Below, one piece after another: positions 4,986 through 10,676 of a stretch of 10,676 bases of DNA. Under the pieces are notes generated by a model that searched no databases, was not told the DNA's origin, and saw only the letters and a list, made by a program, of their open reading frames with translations. The first letter of the stretch is position 1; each line of letters starts with the position of its first letter. A program made the position numbers and the translations under genes. The DNA comes from DATIBL01 sp035457505. Lineage in GTDB: Bacteria; Patescibacteriota; Minisyncoccia; Phycocordibacterales; UBA6899. The stretch covers positions 1 to 10,676 of the forward strand of contig DATIBL010000104.1 in the NCBI GenBank assembly GCA_035457505.1, given 5' to 3'.

Positions 4986-6604
4986 ATCCCGAAGGGCCGC
5001 ACGTACCAGATGTTGAGGAAGAGACTCCTGTTTTGGTGGAGGGGGTGGAAGTAGATGCTGTTGTTGATGCCTCGGACTTGAGCGCACACATGCAGTACGA
5101 AGCAATGCCAGAGGTTCCTGTCGCTGCCAAAGCCGAGGTGTCGCACGAGAGGATTCTGGAATTTGAGGAGAGTCTCTTTGCGCGCAGTCTGGACCAGATC
5201 AACACATCGGCGCAGCAAGCATATAAGCGCAGGGAAAGTGGGATCGCGATCCGTGAGGATGAAGTCAATGCGATCGCGAATGCAAAAAGGAAATGGTGGT
5301 ACAAGCGATTTGGCTTTCCTTATAGCGATCAAAAAAGGCGCATGCAGCTTCTGCGAAAGCAGCACGGTCTTTCCATGCAGCTCGAGCGCAGGGATGCGGC
5401 GAACAAAGAGTCGTCCCCAAAGGAAGAACAGATGCCCCGAGCTGAGCGCTACGCGGCAATTGCACGAAGAATGCGGATAGATCTTTTGCAAAGGAACACA
5501 AGCAATGAGGGTTCGTACAACTATTGGAAAAAACGCTTGAAGCAAGATCCGCTGCTTTTCGGTGACGCGAAAAATATTTCTTCGGAATCCGTTGCAAAGC
5601 TCCTCAAGAGCGAAAAATGGATCGCGCGTCGTGCCGAAGCGATGTATGCGCTTGCGAAGCGCTTGTCCGATATCGACGAGCGGGAGGATTATCCGGACGC
5701 CGAGAAAGAGGGTCGCCAAACTGTTTTCTATGACCGGGAAACAGAGGCTCCCTACGTCGAAGGCAGAGATGGTGCTCGGCACGTTCTCTCGCCTGAGGAG
5801 ATTGCGATCGATCTCGATTGGGGGAACCGCTATCGCCCTGATGAAAGCGTTCCGGATCGGCTTTGGCGGAGGATCCGTAAGCGCTCGGATATTGCAGAAG
5901 CACGGAGGTCGATCGGTGTGATCGACAACGAGGAGCTTGCACAGATCGAGAAGCTTTCGCTCCCAACAACCGCGATCACCGGGGAATGGATCGCAGAGCA
6001 TTTCGAAGCCGACAATTTGTCATTTCCAGGAATTGTCGCGGAACGCATGGCGAAGAATGTGCTCAAGCGTCGAGTACTGCGGGATCCGGAGCTTGATTTT
6101 ACCGTTGAGGATTCGAACGCGGTGGAAGATGCGGTTTTGAAATATGATTTTTCCGTCGTGCGCCGCAATCGCCGGGGTATCGCAACCGAGCCCCAGGGGC
6201 TCTCTCGTGAAGAGTACGTGGAGGAGAAGCGAAAGCTCGGTGTGCAATTTACGGTGTCCGCTCATTCGTCGAAGATCAATCAGAAGATCCACCAGATCGA
6301 AGAAGCAAAAGCGATCGCAAACTCGGAAGTGATGCAGAAATATACCAAAAGCCGCGTGGAAGATATTGTGCTCGTCTCGCTCAAACTGAATGCGTCGGTG
6401 CGTTATCAGCGCTGGCTCGACGAAGGGAAGCCGCCGGGAGGACCGGAGCGCTATATGGACGATGCGGAGATCGAAGACCTTGTTTCGCGCGTGACAGCCG
6501 GCATGCCGGCGTCGCCGGATGAGGAGGATGTCCAAGTGACCGAGGAGTTGATCGAGATGCCCACCATGGACGATGTTCCCGGAAGCGATGAAGATACTGA
6601 GTAA
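4982..6604 (+). CDS. Orphan 540-aa charged, cysteine-free protein
   Basis: I do not recognise this protein. The 540 residues contain no cysteine, no signal peptide and no membrane span, so it is probably cytoplasmic. Both ends are acidic and look disordered: residues 1-45 are rich in E, D, V and P, and 508-540 are rich in D, E and P. The body is mostly helical and strongly charged, with basic patches around 102-127 (including KRKWWYKRF) and 294-302 (LWRRIRKRS). Further helical segments lie at 405-470. I see no Walker, nuclease or other catalytic motif and no internal repeat. The ATG at 4982 overlaps the TGA of the preceding nucleotidyltransferase gene and lies 6 nt after a -10 box. The acidic tails could be autoinhibitory or mediate partner binding; that is speculation. 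Long, lineage-restricted proteins of this kind are common in CPR genomes. Confidence 0.8.
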   Translation: MNPEGPHVPDVEEETPVLVEGVEVDAVVDASDLSAHMQYEAMPEVPVAAKAEVSHERILEFEESLFARSLDQINTSAQQAYKRRESGIAIREDEVNAIANAKRKWWYKRFGFPYSDQKRRMQLLRKQHGLSMQLERRDAANKESSPKEEQMPRAERYAAIARRMRIDLLQRNTSNEGSYNYWKKRLKQDPLLFGDAKNISSESVAKLLKSEKWIARRAEAMYALAKRLSDIDEREDYPDAEKEGRQTVFYDRETEAPYVEGRDGARHVLSPEEIAIDLDWGNRYRPDESVPDRLWRRIRKRSDIAEARRSIGVIDNEELAQIEKLSLPTTAITGEWIAEHFEADNLSFPGIVAERMAKNVLKRRVLRDPELDFTVEDSNAVEDAVLKYDFSVVRRNRRGIATEPQGLSREEYVEEKRKLGVQFTVSAHSSKINQKIHQIEEAKAIANSEVMQKYTKSRVEDIVLVSLKLNASVRYQRWLDEGKPPGGPERYMDDAEIEDLVSRVTAGMPASPDEEDVQVTEELIEMPTMDDVPGSDEDTE

Positions 6605-6614
6605 TATGAGACTG

Positions 6615-6657
6615 AGAATATGAATAAAGCGACATTTGGTGCAGGGTGCTTTTGGGG
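6615..6657 (+). repeat. Direct repeat copy A: truncated duplicate of the msrA 5' end
   Basis: These 43 bases match 6790-6832 at 37 of 43 positions. The match covers codons for KATFGAGCFWG, which includes the MsrA active-site cysteine. The four differences inside those shared codons are all synonymous third-position changes (GCG/GCT, TTT/TTC, GGT/GGC, TGC/TGT). Similarity stops abruptly after GGGG at 6657, where the palindromic element begins. Confidence 0.85.
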
Positions 6658-6775
6658 TGAGCTCGCCCGTCTGGGAACCCGCTTGGCGGGAGGGCGAGCG
6701 CAAGACCTTTTGAGCTGTTTCATGAGCTTGGTGAAACGAAAGAGCCAAAAGGTGTACTGCGCCGGTACGGCGTAA
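6620..6775 (+). pseudogene. msrA remnant: short frame beginning like MsrA, then unrelated
   Basis: An ATG at 6620 opens a 51-codon frame ending in TAA at 6773-6775. It starts MNKATFGAGCFWG, the MsrA catalytic N-terminus, then changes to residues with no resemblance to MsrA (ELARLGTRLAGG onward) encoded by the palindromic element. The rest of an MsrA domain is absent in all three forward frames before the intact gene. No Shine-Dalgarno precedes the ATG. The simplest reading is a decayed duplicate cut off by insertion or deletion. The alternative is a short leader peptide for msrA, since it ends only 10 nt before that gene's ATG. Present evidence does not separate these, but the lack of a folded domain favours a remnant. 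Confidence 0.6.
6661..6774. repeat. Palindromic element with three successive stem-loops
   Basis: Hairpin I has GCTCGCCC (6661-6668) pairing with GGGCGAGC (6692-6699), and inside it CCCGC (6678-6682) pairing with GCGGG (6686-6690). Hairpin II is nested and long: ACCTTTTG (6705-6712) with CAAAAGGT (6746-6753), then GCT (6714-6716) with AGC (6743-6745), then GTTTCA (6717-6722) with TGAAAC (6732-6737). Hairpin III has CGCCG (6760-6764) with CGGCG (6768-6772). Nearly the whole 114 bp is taken up by pairing arms. None is followed by a proper T-run, so a terminator is unlikely. It could be a dispersed palindromic repeat or a structured msrA leader. Confidence 0.65.
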
Positions 6776-6785
6776 GAGACGTGAT

Positions 6786-7268
6786 ATGCAGAATATAAGT
6801 AAAGCTACATTCGGCGCAGGGTGTTTTTGGGGAGTCGAATTTCTCTTTCGCGCGATCCCGGGCGTGATCGACGTTGCGGTCGGATACGAAGGCGGAACAA
6901 AGGATTACCCCACCTACGAAGATGTTTGTACCGACGCAACCGGTCATGCAGAGGTGGTCGAGATCGACTTTGATCCAGCGAGGGTTTCATACCAGACTCT
7001 TGTCGAAACGTTTTTTGCCCACCATGATCCGACAACGCTCAATCGCCAAGGACCCGATGCCGGAACACAGTATCGCTCGGTCATCTTCGTCCACGACGAT
7101 GAACAGCGTGGTATCGCCGAGCATGTCCGCGGCGAGCTCGAGACCTCGAAGCGCTTCGCAAAGCCAATCGTCACGGCGATTGAGCCCGCATCGACCTTTT
7201 GGCGCGCAGAAGACTATCACCAGCGGTATTTTGAGAAGAAAGGCATCGATCCCACGTGCCACGTGTGA
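6786..7268 (+). CDS. msrA: Peptide-methionine (S)-S-oxide reductase MsrA
   Basis: MsrA reduces the S-epimer of methionine sulfoxide in oxidised proteins, using a catalytic cysteine and thioredoxin-type recycling, in the cytoplasm. The 160-aa product has the catalytic GCFWG (C13 nucleophile), VGYEGG (32-37), the VCTDATGHAEVV stretch (47-58), FFAHHDPTTLNRQGPDAGTQYRS (76-98) and AEDYHQRYF (141-149). C158, three residues from the end, is placed to be a resolving cysteine. The length is typical of compact single-domain MsrA; there is no MsrB fusion. The ATG at 6786 gives a normal N-terminus; no strong Shine-Dalgarno precedes it. A diverged partial copy of its first codons lies 175 bp upstream, separated by a palindromic element. 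It converges on cysS with an 18-bp gap, and the cysS terminator may lie inside its last codons. Confidence 0.96.
   Translation: MQNISKATFGAGCFWGVEFLFRAIPGVIDVAVGYEGGTKDYPTYEDVCTDATGHAEVVEIDFDPARVSYQTLVETFFAHHDPTTLNRQGPDAGTQYRSVIFVHDDEQRGIAEHVRGELETSKRFAKPIVTAIEPASTFWRAEDYHQRYFEKKGIDPTCHV
6790..6832 (+). repeat. Direct repeat copy B, within intact msrA
   Basis: This is the intact partner of the repeat at 6615-6657, 175 bp downstream of it (37 of 43 identical). It encodes the beginning of the working MsrA, including C13. Confidence 0.85.
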
Positions 7269-7272
7269 TGCC
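7242..7272 (-). terminator. Probable terminator of cysS overlapping the msrA 3' end
   Basis: On the minus strand GGCATC (+ 7267-7272) pairs with GATGCC (+ 7242-7247), and an inner stem CACGT/ACGTG (7253-7257 and 7261-7265) closes on a 3-nt loop. The structure starts 14 nt past the cysS stop and is followed by TTTCTTCTC on the minus strand. On the plus strand no T-run follows. Confidence 0.45.
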
Positions 7273-7286
7273 TTGCGGCGTGCCGT

Positions 7287-8708
7287 CTATTCTCGTTTGC
7301 TCGCAACCTGCCCCTCGGGAGTGTCTTTGACCGTCCAGCCTTTTGCCTGGATCGCGTCGCGCAGATCATCGGAACGTCTCCAGTTGCGCTCCTCGCGCGC
7401 ACTCTCGCGCTCAGCGAGGAGCATCGCGATATCTTCCGGTGGCCGCTCGGGTCCCACGAGCTCGCTCACTTTTTCGTGCGTGGTGCGAAGCCCGAGCCCG
7501 AGGACGCGATCAAAGACGAGCATCGTCGCTGCACGGACTCCCGGAGCGAGATCCTTGTCGCGAATAACCTCATGCAGGAGCGCGATCGCCTGCGGGGTGT
7601 CGAGGTCGTTCGCAAGATGCACCACGAATCGCTTGAGATACGCAGCGTTCGGCTCGGCAATCGGCTCGTCTGCATTCTGGGCGGCAAGCAGTGCGTCAGT
7701 GATGCGCGACATCGTACTTTTCGCTCCCTTGAGCGCTTCCCATGTGAAATTGACGGTCGTGCGGTATCCGGCAGTGAGGAGCCAGTAGCGGTAGGCAAGG
7801 GGAGTGATGCCTTTCGCACCGATATCGGCGAGCGTGAGCGTGTTTCCGATCGATTTGGACATCTTCTCTCCCTCGACCGTCATGTGCGCGTGATGCATCC
7901 AGTATCGGACGAACGGCTTTCCGGTCACGCATTCGCTCTGTGCGATTTCGTTGGTGTGATGGACAGGAATATGGTCGATCCCGCCTGTGTGGATGTCGAT
8001 CGTTTCGCCGAGGTATTTCATCGCCATGGCGGAGCACTCGATGTGCCAGCCGGGGAACCCCTTTCCGAATGGCGCCTCATAGCCGAGCGCGTCGTTGAAT
8101 TTCCAGAGCGCGAAGTCGGTCGCGCTCTTTTTCTCGCCCATCGTGACGCGTGCTCCAGCGCGCATGCCCGCGATGTCGAGTCGCGCGAACTTGGCGTAGT
8201 TTGGAAAGGTGGTTGTATCAAAATAGATGCCGTCTGCGGTGCGATACGCATGATGACCCTCGATCAGGCTCTCAATAAGATGGATATCCTCGGCAATATG
8301 GTCAGAGGCTTTCGGATAGGAATCCGGCTCCTTTATATTGAGCGCGCGGAGGTCCTTGCGGAAGATTTCAGTGTAGCGCTCGCCGACCTCTCGCATAGCT
8401 TCCTTGGTGAGCGGCAAAGCTTCGCGCTTGAGGGCGGCAGTCATTTTGTCCTCGCCTTCGTCTCCGTCGCCGATAAGATGTCCAACGTCGGTGATATTGA
8501 TGACCTGATTGACGTGGTATCCGAAGAGCTCGATCGTCCGGCGGATCGTGTCGGCAAAAACGTAGGAACGGAGATTCCCGATATGCGCCACGTTGTAGAC
8601 GGTCGGCCCGCAGTGATACATCGTGACCTCGTCCGGGTGTTCGGGTGATGGTGTGAAAACCTCAAGGGTACGAGAGGCGGTATTGTAGAGCTTGAGTTCC
8701 GGGTGCAT
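7287..8708 (-). CDS. cysS: Cysteinyl-tRNA synthetase
   Basis: This class I aminoacyl-tRNA synthetase charges tRNA-Cys with cysteine in the cytoplasm. The 473-aa product is full length. It has the HIGH-type motif HIGN at 42-45, preceded by YHCGPTVYN, and KMSKS at 282-286. The zinc ligands that select cysteine are in place: C33, C225 (WHIEC), H250 and E254 (HHTNE). The C-terminal helical domain carries the usual end motif (ERNWRRSDDLRDAIQAKGWTVKDTPEG, split around residues 440-466). The ATG at 8708 is the only sensible start. No Shine-Dalgarno precedes it; a TATGAT box lies 35 nt upstream. It follows the corA-like gene in the same direction with a 72-bp gap holding this box, so it can be transcribed alone. 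It converges on msrA. Confidence 0.97.
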   Translation of the reverse strand: MHPELKLYNTASRTLEVFTPSPEHPDEVTMYHCGPTVYNVAHIGNLRSYVFADTIRRTIELFGYHVNQVINITDVGHLIGDGDEGEDKMTAALKREALPLTKEAMREVGERYTEIFRKDLRALNIKEPDSYPKASDHIAEDIHLIESLIEGHHAYRTADGIYFDTTTFPNYAKFARLDIAGMRAGARVTMGEKKSATDFALWKFNDALGYEAPFGKGFPGWHIECSAMAMKYLGETIDIHTGGIDHIPVHHTNEIAQSECVTGKPFVRYWMHHAHMTVEGEKMSKSIGNTLTLADIGAKGITPLAYRYWLLTAGYRTTVNFTWEALKGAKSTMSRITDALLAAQNADEPIAEPNAAYLKRFVVHLANDLDTPQAIALLHEVIRDKDLAPGVRAATMLVFDRVLGLGLRTTHEKVSELVGPERPPEDIAMLLAERESAREERNWRRSDDLRDAIQAKGWTVKDTPEGQVASKRE

Positions 8709-8743
8709 GGGATGATGGTGAGCGCTTAGCGTGGTACGAAACT

Positions 8744-8749
8744 ATCATA
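8744..8749 (-). promoter_or_regulatory. Candidate -10 box of cysS
   Basis: The minus strand has TATGAT within GTTTTATGATAG, 35 nt before the cysS ATG, which gives a leader of roughly 28 nt. No good -35 is visible at 16-18 bp. The corA-like gene ends 32 bp upstream of it, and no clear terminator lies between. Confidence 0.4.
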
Positions 8750-8780
8750 AAACGCGTACCCTGGCGATCACCGGGCTTGG

Positions 8781-9695
8781 TTAGAGCCAGCGTTTGCGCT
8801 TGAAATAGAAATACGTCGATCCGGCGAGAATGATCATGCCGGTCAGGATGATCCAGAAGGCGTATGGCGAGTCGATGAGGGGCATGCCCCCGGCTCTCGT
8901 GGAGAAGATCTGTCCGAGGAGCGACGCGGGCAGGATGGAGAACGTCGTCGCGGTGAGCACCTTCATGACGTCGTTGGTTTTGGTCGAGAGCAGTGAATTG
9001 TTCGTCTCGCGGAGATTGGCGAGAACTTCCTTTTGATCCTCAAACATTTCTTCAACTTTGAGATATTCGCCAACAACGTTTTCGATCCAGTGGCGGAACT
9101 CATTGCCAAAGAATTCTTCTGATGCGCGAGCGAGCGAATTGAGCGTCGCTTCATGCTGACGAAGCGCTCGGTGGAAGGTGAGCAGGTCGCGGTTAATCAC
9201 GGAGAGCTGCTCGACCATGTCGCGCTCGCGTCCGGCGAAGATCTGCTCTTCTGCATCACCGAGCTGGTCGCGAATGATCTCGAGCTCATGGATGCATGAC
9301 GCATAGATCTTGCGGATCATGTAGAAGAAAAGGAATCCTGCGTGCTCGCCGATGTTGGAGCGATCAAGGATCGAGTTAACCTCGAAGACCTTGGAGAATT
9401 TGTGCAGCGGATCCACTGCGTCGTAGCGCACCGTGATCAGGAACTTCTTTCCAATGATGAAATCGATCTCCTGGGCCTGGCTTGAGCCGTGCGAGTGGCG
9501 GATGGCAGGGAAGTGGAGCACGAGATAGATGAAGTTCTCGTGGCGGTCGACCTTCGGACGTACCGAGGGTCCGAGCAGCTCATCGGCAACCATCGGATGA
9601 ATGTCGAATTCGTCCATGAGCGCCCGCACTTCTTCATGCGTTGGCTTTTCAATATCGATCCATACCAGTTCCCGGTAGGGGTATCGCGTGATCAT
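8781..9695 (-). CDS. corA: CorA-family divalent cation transporter-like protein lacking GMN
   Basis: CorA proteins are pentameric inner-membrane channels for Mg2+ and related cations. The 304-aa product has the family architecture: a soluble alpha/beta N-terminal domain, a long helical stalk (about 125-240, including LLSTKTNDVMKVLT), two C-terminal membrane segments (about 247-266 and 279-297) and a basic tail YFKRKRWL. The anchor residues around the first membrane segment and the MP after it align without gaps to the classical pattern. However, the YGMN selectivity motif reads FSTR (residues 264-267). Metal specificity is therefore uncertain, and it may not be a Mg2+ channel. The start at 9695 gives a normal CorA N-terminus, MITRYPYREL. 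The open frame runs 76 codons further upstream, but that part is Arg-rich, lies opposite ctpA, and is upstream of the -10 box. It is divergent from ctpA. Confidence 0.87.
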   Translation of the reverse strand: MITRYPYRELVWIDIEKPTHEEVRALMDEFDIHPMVADELLGPSVRPKVDRHENFIYLVLHFPAIRHSHGSSQAQEIDFIIGKKFLITVRYDAVDPLHKFSKVFEVNSILDRSNIGEHAGFLFFYMIRKIYASCIHELEIIRDQLGDAEEQIFAGRERDMVEQLSVINRDLLTFHRALRQHEATLNSLARASEEFFGNEFRHWIENVVGEYLKVEEMFEDQKEVLANLRETNNSLLSTKTNDVMKVLTATTFSILPASLLGQIFSTRAGGMPLIDSPYAFWIILTGMIILAGSTYFYFKRKRWL

Positions 9696-9704
9696 ACGGT
9701 GTTC

Positions 9705-9713
9705 AGTATAGCA
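9705..9713 (-). promoter_or_regulatory. Extended -10 promoter of the corA-like gene
   Basis: The minus strand reads TGCTATACT (hexamer + 9705-9710), then 9 nt, then ATG at 9695. Transcription would begin about 3 nt before the start codon, leaving no room for a ribosome binding site. This supports 9695 over the longer frame. Confidence 0.55.
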
Positions 9714-9746
9714 TCTCGTATGCGCTCGACCGAGAACGCTTTCCAC

Positions 9747-9775
9747 TTGCCCGTGGAGAAGCGATGCGCGATAAT
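9747..9775 (+). promoter_or_regulatory. Promoter of ctpA
   Basis: A -35 TTGCCC (9747-9752), a 17-bp spacer and a -10 GATAAT (9770-9775) are followed by exactly six bases and the GTG start at 9782. The transcript is probably leaderless. The promoter is back to back with that of the corA-like gene. Confidence 0.6.
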
Positions 9776-9781
9776 TGCTCC

Positions 9782-10676
9782 GTGAATCCCAAACTCGCGC
9801 CCTATGTGCGCCTCGCCGCCGCCGCAATCGCCGGCGTGCTGCTTTTTGGTGCAGGAATTTTGGTGGGCGAATCCAATCGCCCTGAGGCGGAGAAGATCGT
9901 CGGCCTCGTGAACTATCTCGCAAACCCGGGTACGGCAGATGCGAATAATGGACTGACCGAGCTCACCACCTGCTTCGACGAGCGCGGCGCCAAGATCCCA
10001 TGTGCGATTGATCGGACCAATGTCGCGACATCCACCGATGCGCCCGGCGATTTCAATCAGTTCTGGAAGGCGTGGAATGTCATCAATGAGCGCTATGTCC
10101 CGACCAAAGAAAAGTCCGCCACCAATCAGGAAAGGGTCTGGGGTGCGATCGGCGGCCTCGCGAACTCCCTCGGCGACCCGTACACCTATTTCATGCCGCC
10201 GCAGGAGAAATCGATCTTCGAAGAGGATGTCAAAGGCAATTTTGGCGGCGTTGGAATGCAGGTGGGGATGAAGGACAGCATCATCACCGTCATTGCTCCG
10301 CTCAAGGGTTCGCCTGCAGAGCGCGCCGGAATCAAGGCTGGCGACAAAGTACTCCTGATCGACGGTGCGACCACGACAGGCATGACGGTCGACAAAGCCG
10401 TCTACCTCATCCGCGGCGAAGTCGGAACAAAAGTGCGGCTGACGCTCTTCCGTGAGGGAAGCGAGGAACCGATCAACGTCGAGGTTGTTCGCGATGTGAT
10501 TCAGGTGCCGACGATCGACACGAAGCAGGAGGACGGCGTCTTCATTATTCAGCTCTACGGATTCCCTGCAACGGGCGGCGAACTTTTCCGCCAAGCGCTG
10601 CGTGATTTCGTGCAATCCGGAAGCGATAAGCTCGTGCTCGATCTGCGCGGAAACCCGGGCGGCTATCTCGAGATCG
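9782..10676 (+). CDS. ctpA: C-terminal processing protease, S41A family (3' truncated by window edge)
   Basis: CtpA/Prc proteases cleave exported or membrane proteins from their C-termini, outside the cytoplasmic membrane. The frame starts at GTG 9782 and stays open to the window end (298 codons). Residues 11-29 form a hydrophobic signal anchor (LAAAAIAGVLLFGAGILVG). The region about 91-146 matches the usual N-terminal family segment (FWKAWNVINERYV, then LGDPYTYFMPP). A PDZ domain spans about 152-225, with GGVGMQVG and SPAERAGIKAGDKVLLIDG. The protease core begins with LVLDLRGNPGGYLE near the end. The catalytic Ser and Lys lie beyond the window. C64 and C74 lie in the extracytoplasmic linker between anchor and PDZ. 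The start is a GTG 6 nt after a -10 box, with no Shine-Dalgarno. An opposite-strand frame (9692-10615) is a shadow. Confidence 0.94.
   Translation, partial: MNPKLAPYVRLAAAAIAGVLLFGAGILVGESNRPEAEKIVGLVNYLANPGTADANNGLTELTTCFDERGAKIPCAIDRTNVATSTDAPGDFNQFWKAWNVINERYVPTKEKSATNQERVWGAIGGLANSLGDPYTYFMPPQEKSIFEEDVKGNFGGVGMQVGMKDSIITVIAPLKGSPAERAGIKAGDKVLLIDGATTTGMTVDKAVYLIRGEVGTKVRLTLFREGSEEPINVEVVRDVIQVPTIDTKQEDGVFIIQLYGFPATGGELFRQALRDFVQSGSDKLVLDLRGNPGGYLEI

Noticed and set aside
4958..6001. 347-codon open frame on the minus strand opposite the 540-aa gene
   Set aside because: The plus frame is longer, has a promoter and an ATGA overlap with the upstream gene, and its residue pattern is protein-like. 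The minus frame has an odd composition and no start signals.
6661..6711. Hairpin I as a terminator for the 540-aa gene
   Set aside because: The TTTT tract comes 8 nt after the stem and is short. The repeated-hairpin layout fits a palindromic element better.
7476..8648. 390-codon open frame on the plus strand
   Set aside because: It is antisense to cysS, whose full motif set is present. No domain or start signal.
8750..8780. Terminator after the corA-like gene
   Set aside because: Only an imperfect stem around GGTGATCGCC with a TTTT some distance away, overlapping the cysS promoter. Too weak to list.
9696..9923. 76-codon N-terminal extension of the corA-like protein
   Set aside because: Very Arg-rich and antisense to ctpA, and the CorA -10 box lies within it. 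CorA proteins start close to MITRYP.
9692..10615. 307-codon open frame on the minus strand
   Set aside because: It is antisense to ctpA, which has signal anchor, PDZ and S41 motifs in order with a GTG start.

Overview
The window fits a chromosomal segment of a member of the Patescibacteria (CPR), most likely a Parcubacteria/Kaiserbacteria-like lineage. This is inference from the mix of compact housekeeping genes, very short intergenic gaps, many starts sitting directly behind a -10 box, and two or three orphan proteins. The code is standard, since TGA is used as stop by several genes. Base composition is GC-rich. No tRNA, rRNA, CRISPR array, transposase or phage gene is visible.

Layout, left to right. 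Bases 1-766 (+) hold the 3' part of rmuC. An isolated 89-codon orphan gene (839-1108, -) has its own consensus promoter, Shine-Dalgarno (SD) site and terminator. Its promoter region is shared divergently with rplU (1241-1555, +). rplU converges on recR (1610-2227, -) and shares a bidirectional terminator with it. recR follows dnaB (2240-3640, -) by 12 nt, making a replication-repair pair. A strong hairpin separates dnaB from an orphan 133-aa gene (3747-4148, -). Divergent from that gene is a sugar-nucleotidyltransferase-like gene (4284-4985, +), whose stop overlaps the start of a 540-aa cysteine-free orphan protein (4982-6604, +). The next 180 bp hold a truncated second copy of the msrA 5' end followed by a highly palindromic 115-bp element, then intact msrA (6786-7268, +). 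msrA converges on cysS (7287-8708, -). A CorA-family membrane protein lacking the GMN signature (8781-9695, -) is divergent from a ctpA-type S41 protease (9782 to window end, +, GTG start, 3' truncated).

The known genes cover DNA processing (rmuC, recR, dnaB), translation (rplU, cysS), protein repair and processing (msrA, ctpA), ion transport (corA-like) and nucleotide-sugar metabolism. They do not form one pathway. The most unusual items are the msrA fragment plus palindromic element, the repeated near-leaderless promoter arrangement, the CorA variant, the orphan proteins, and a marked excess of the palindrome CGATCG.
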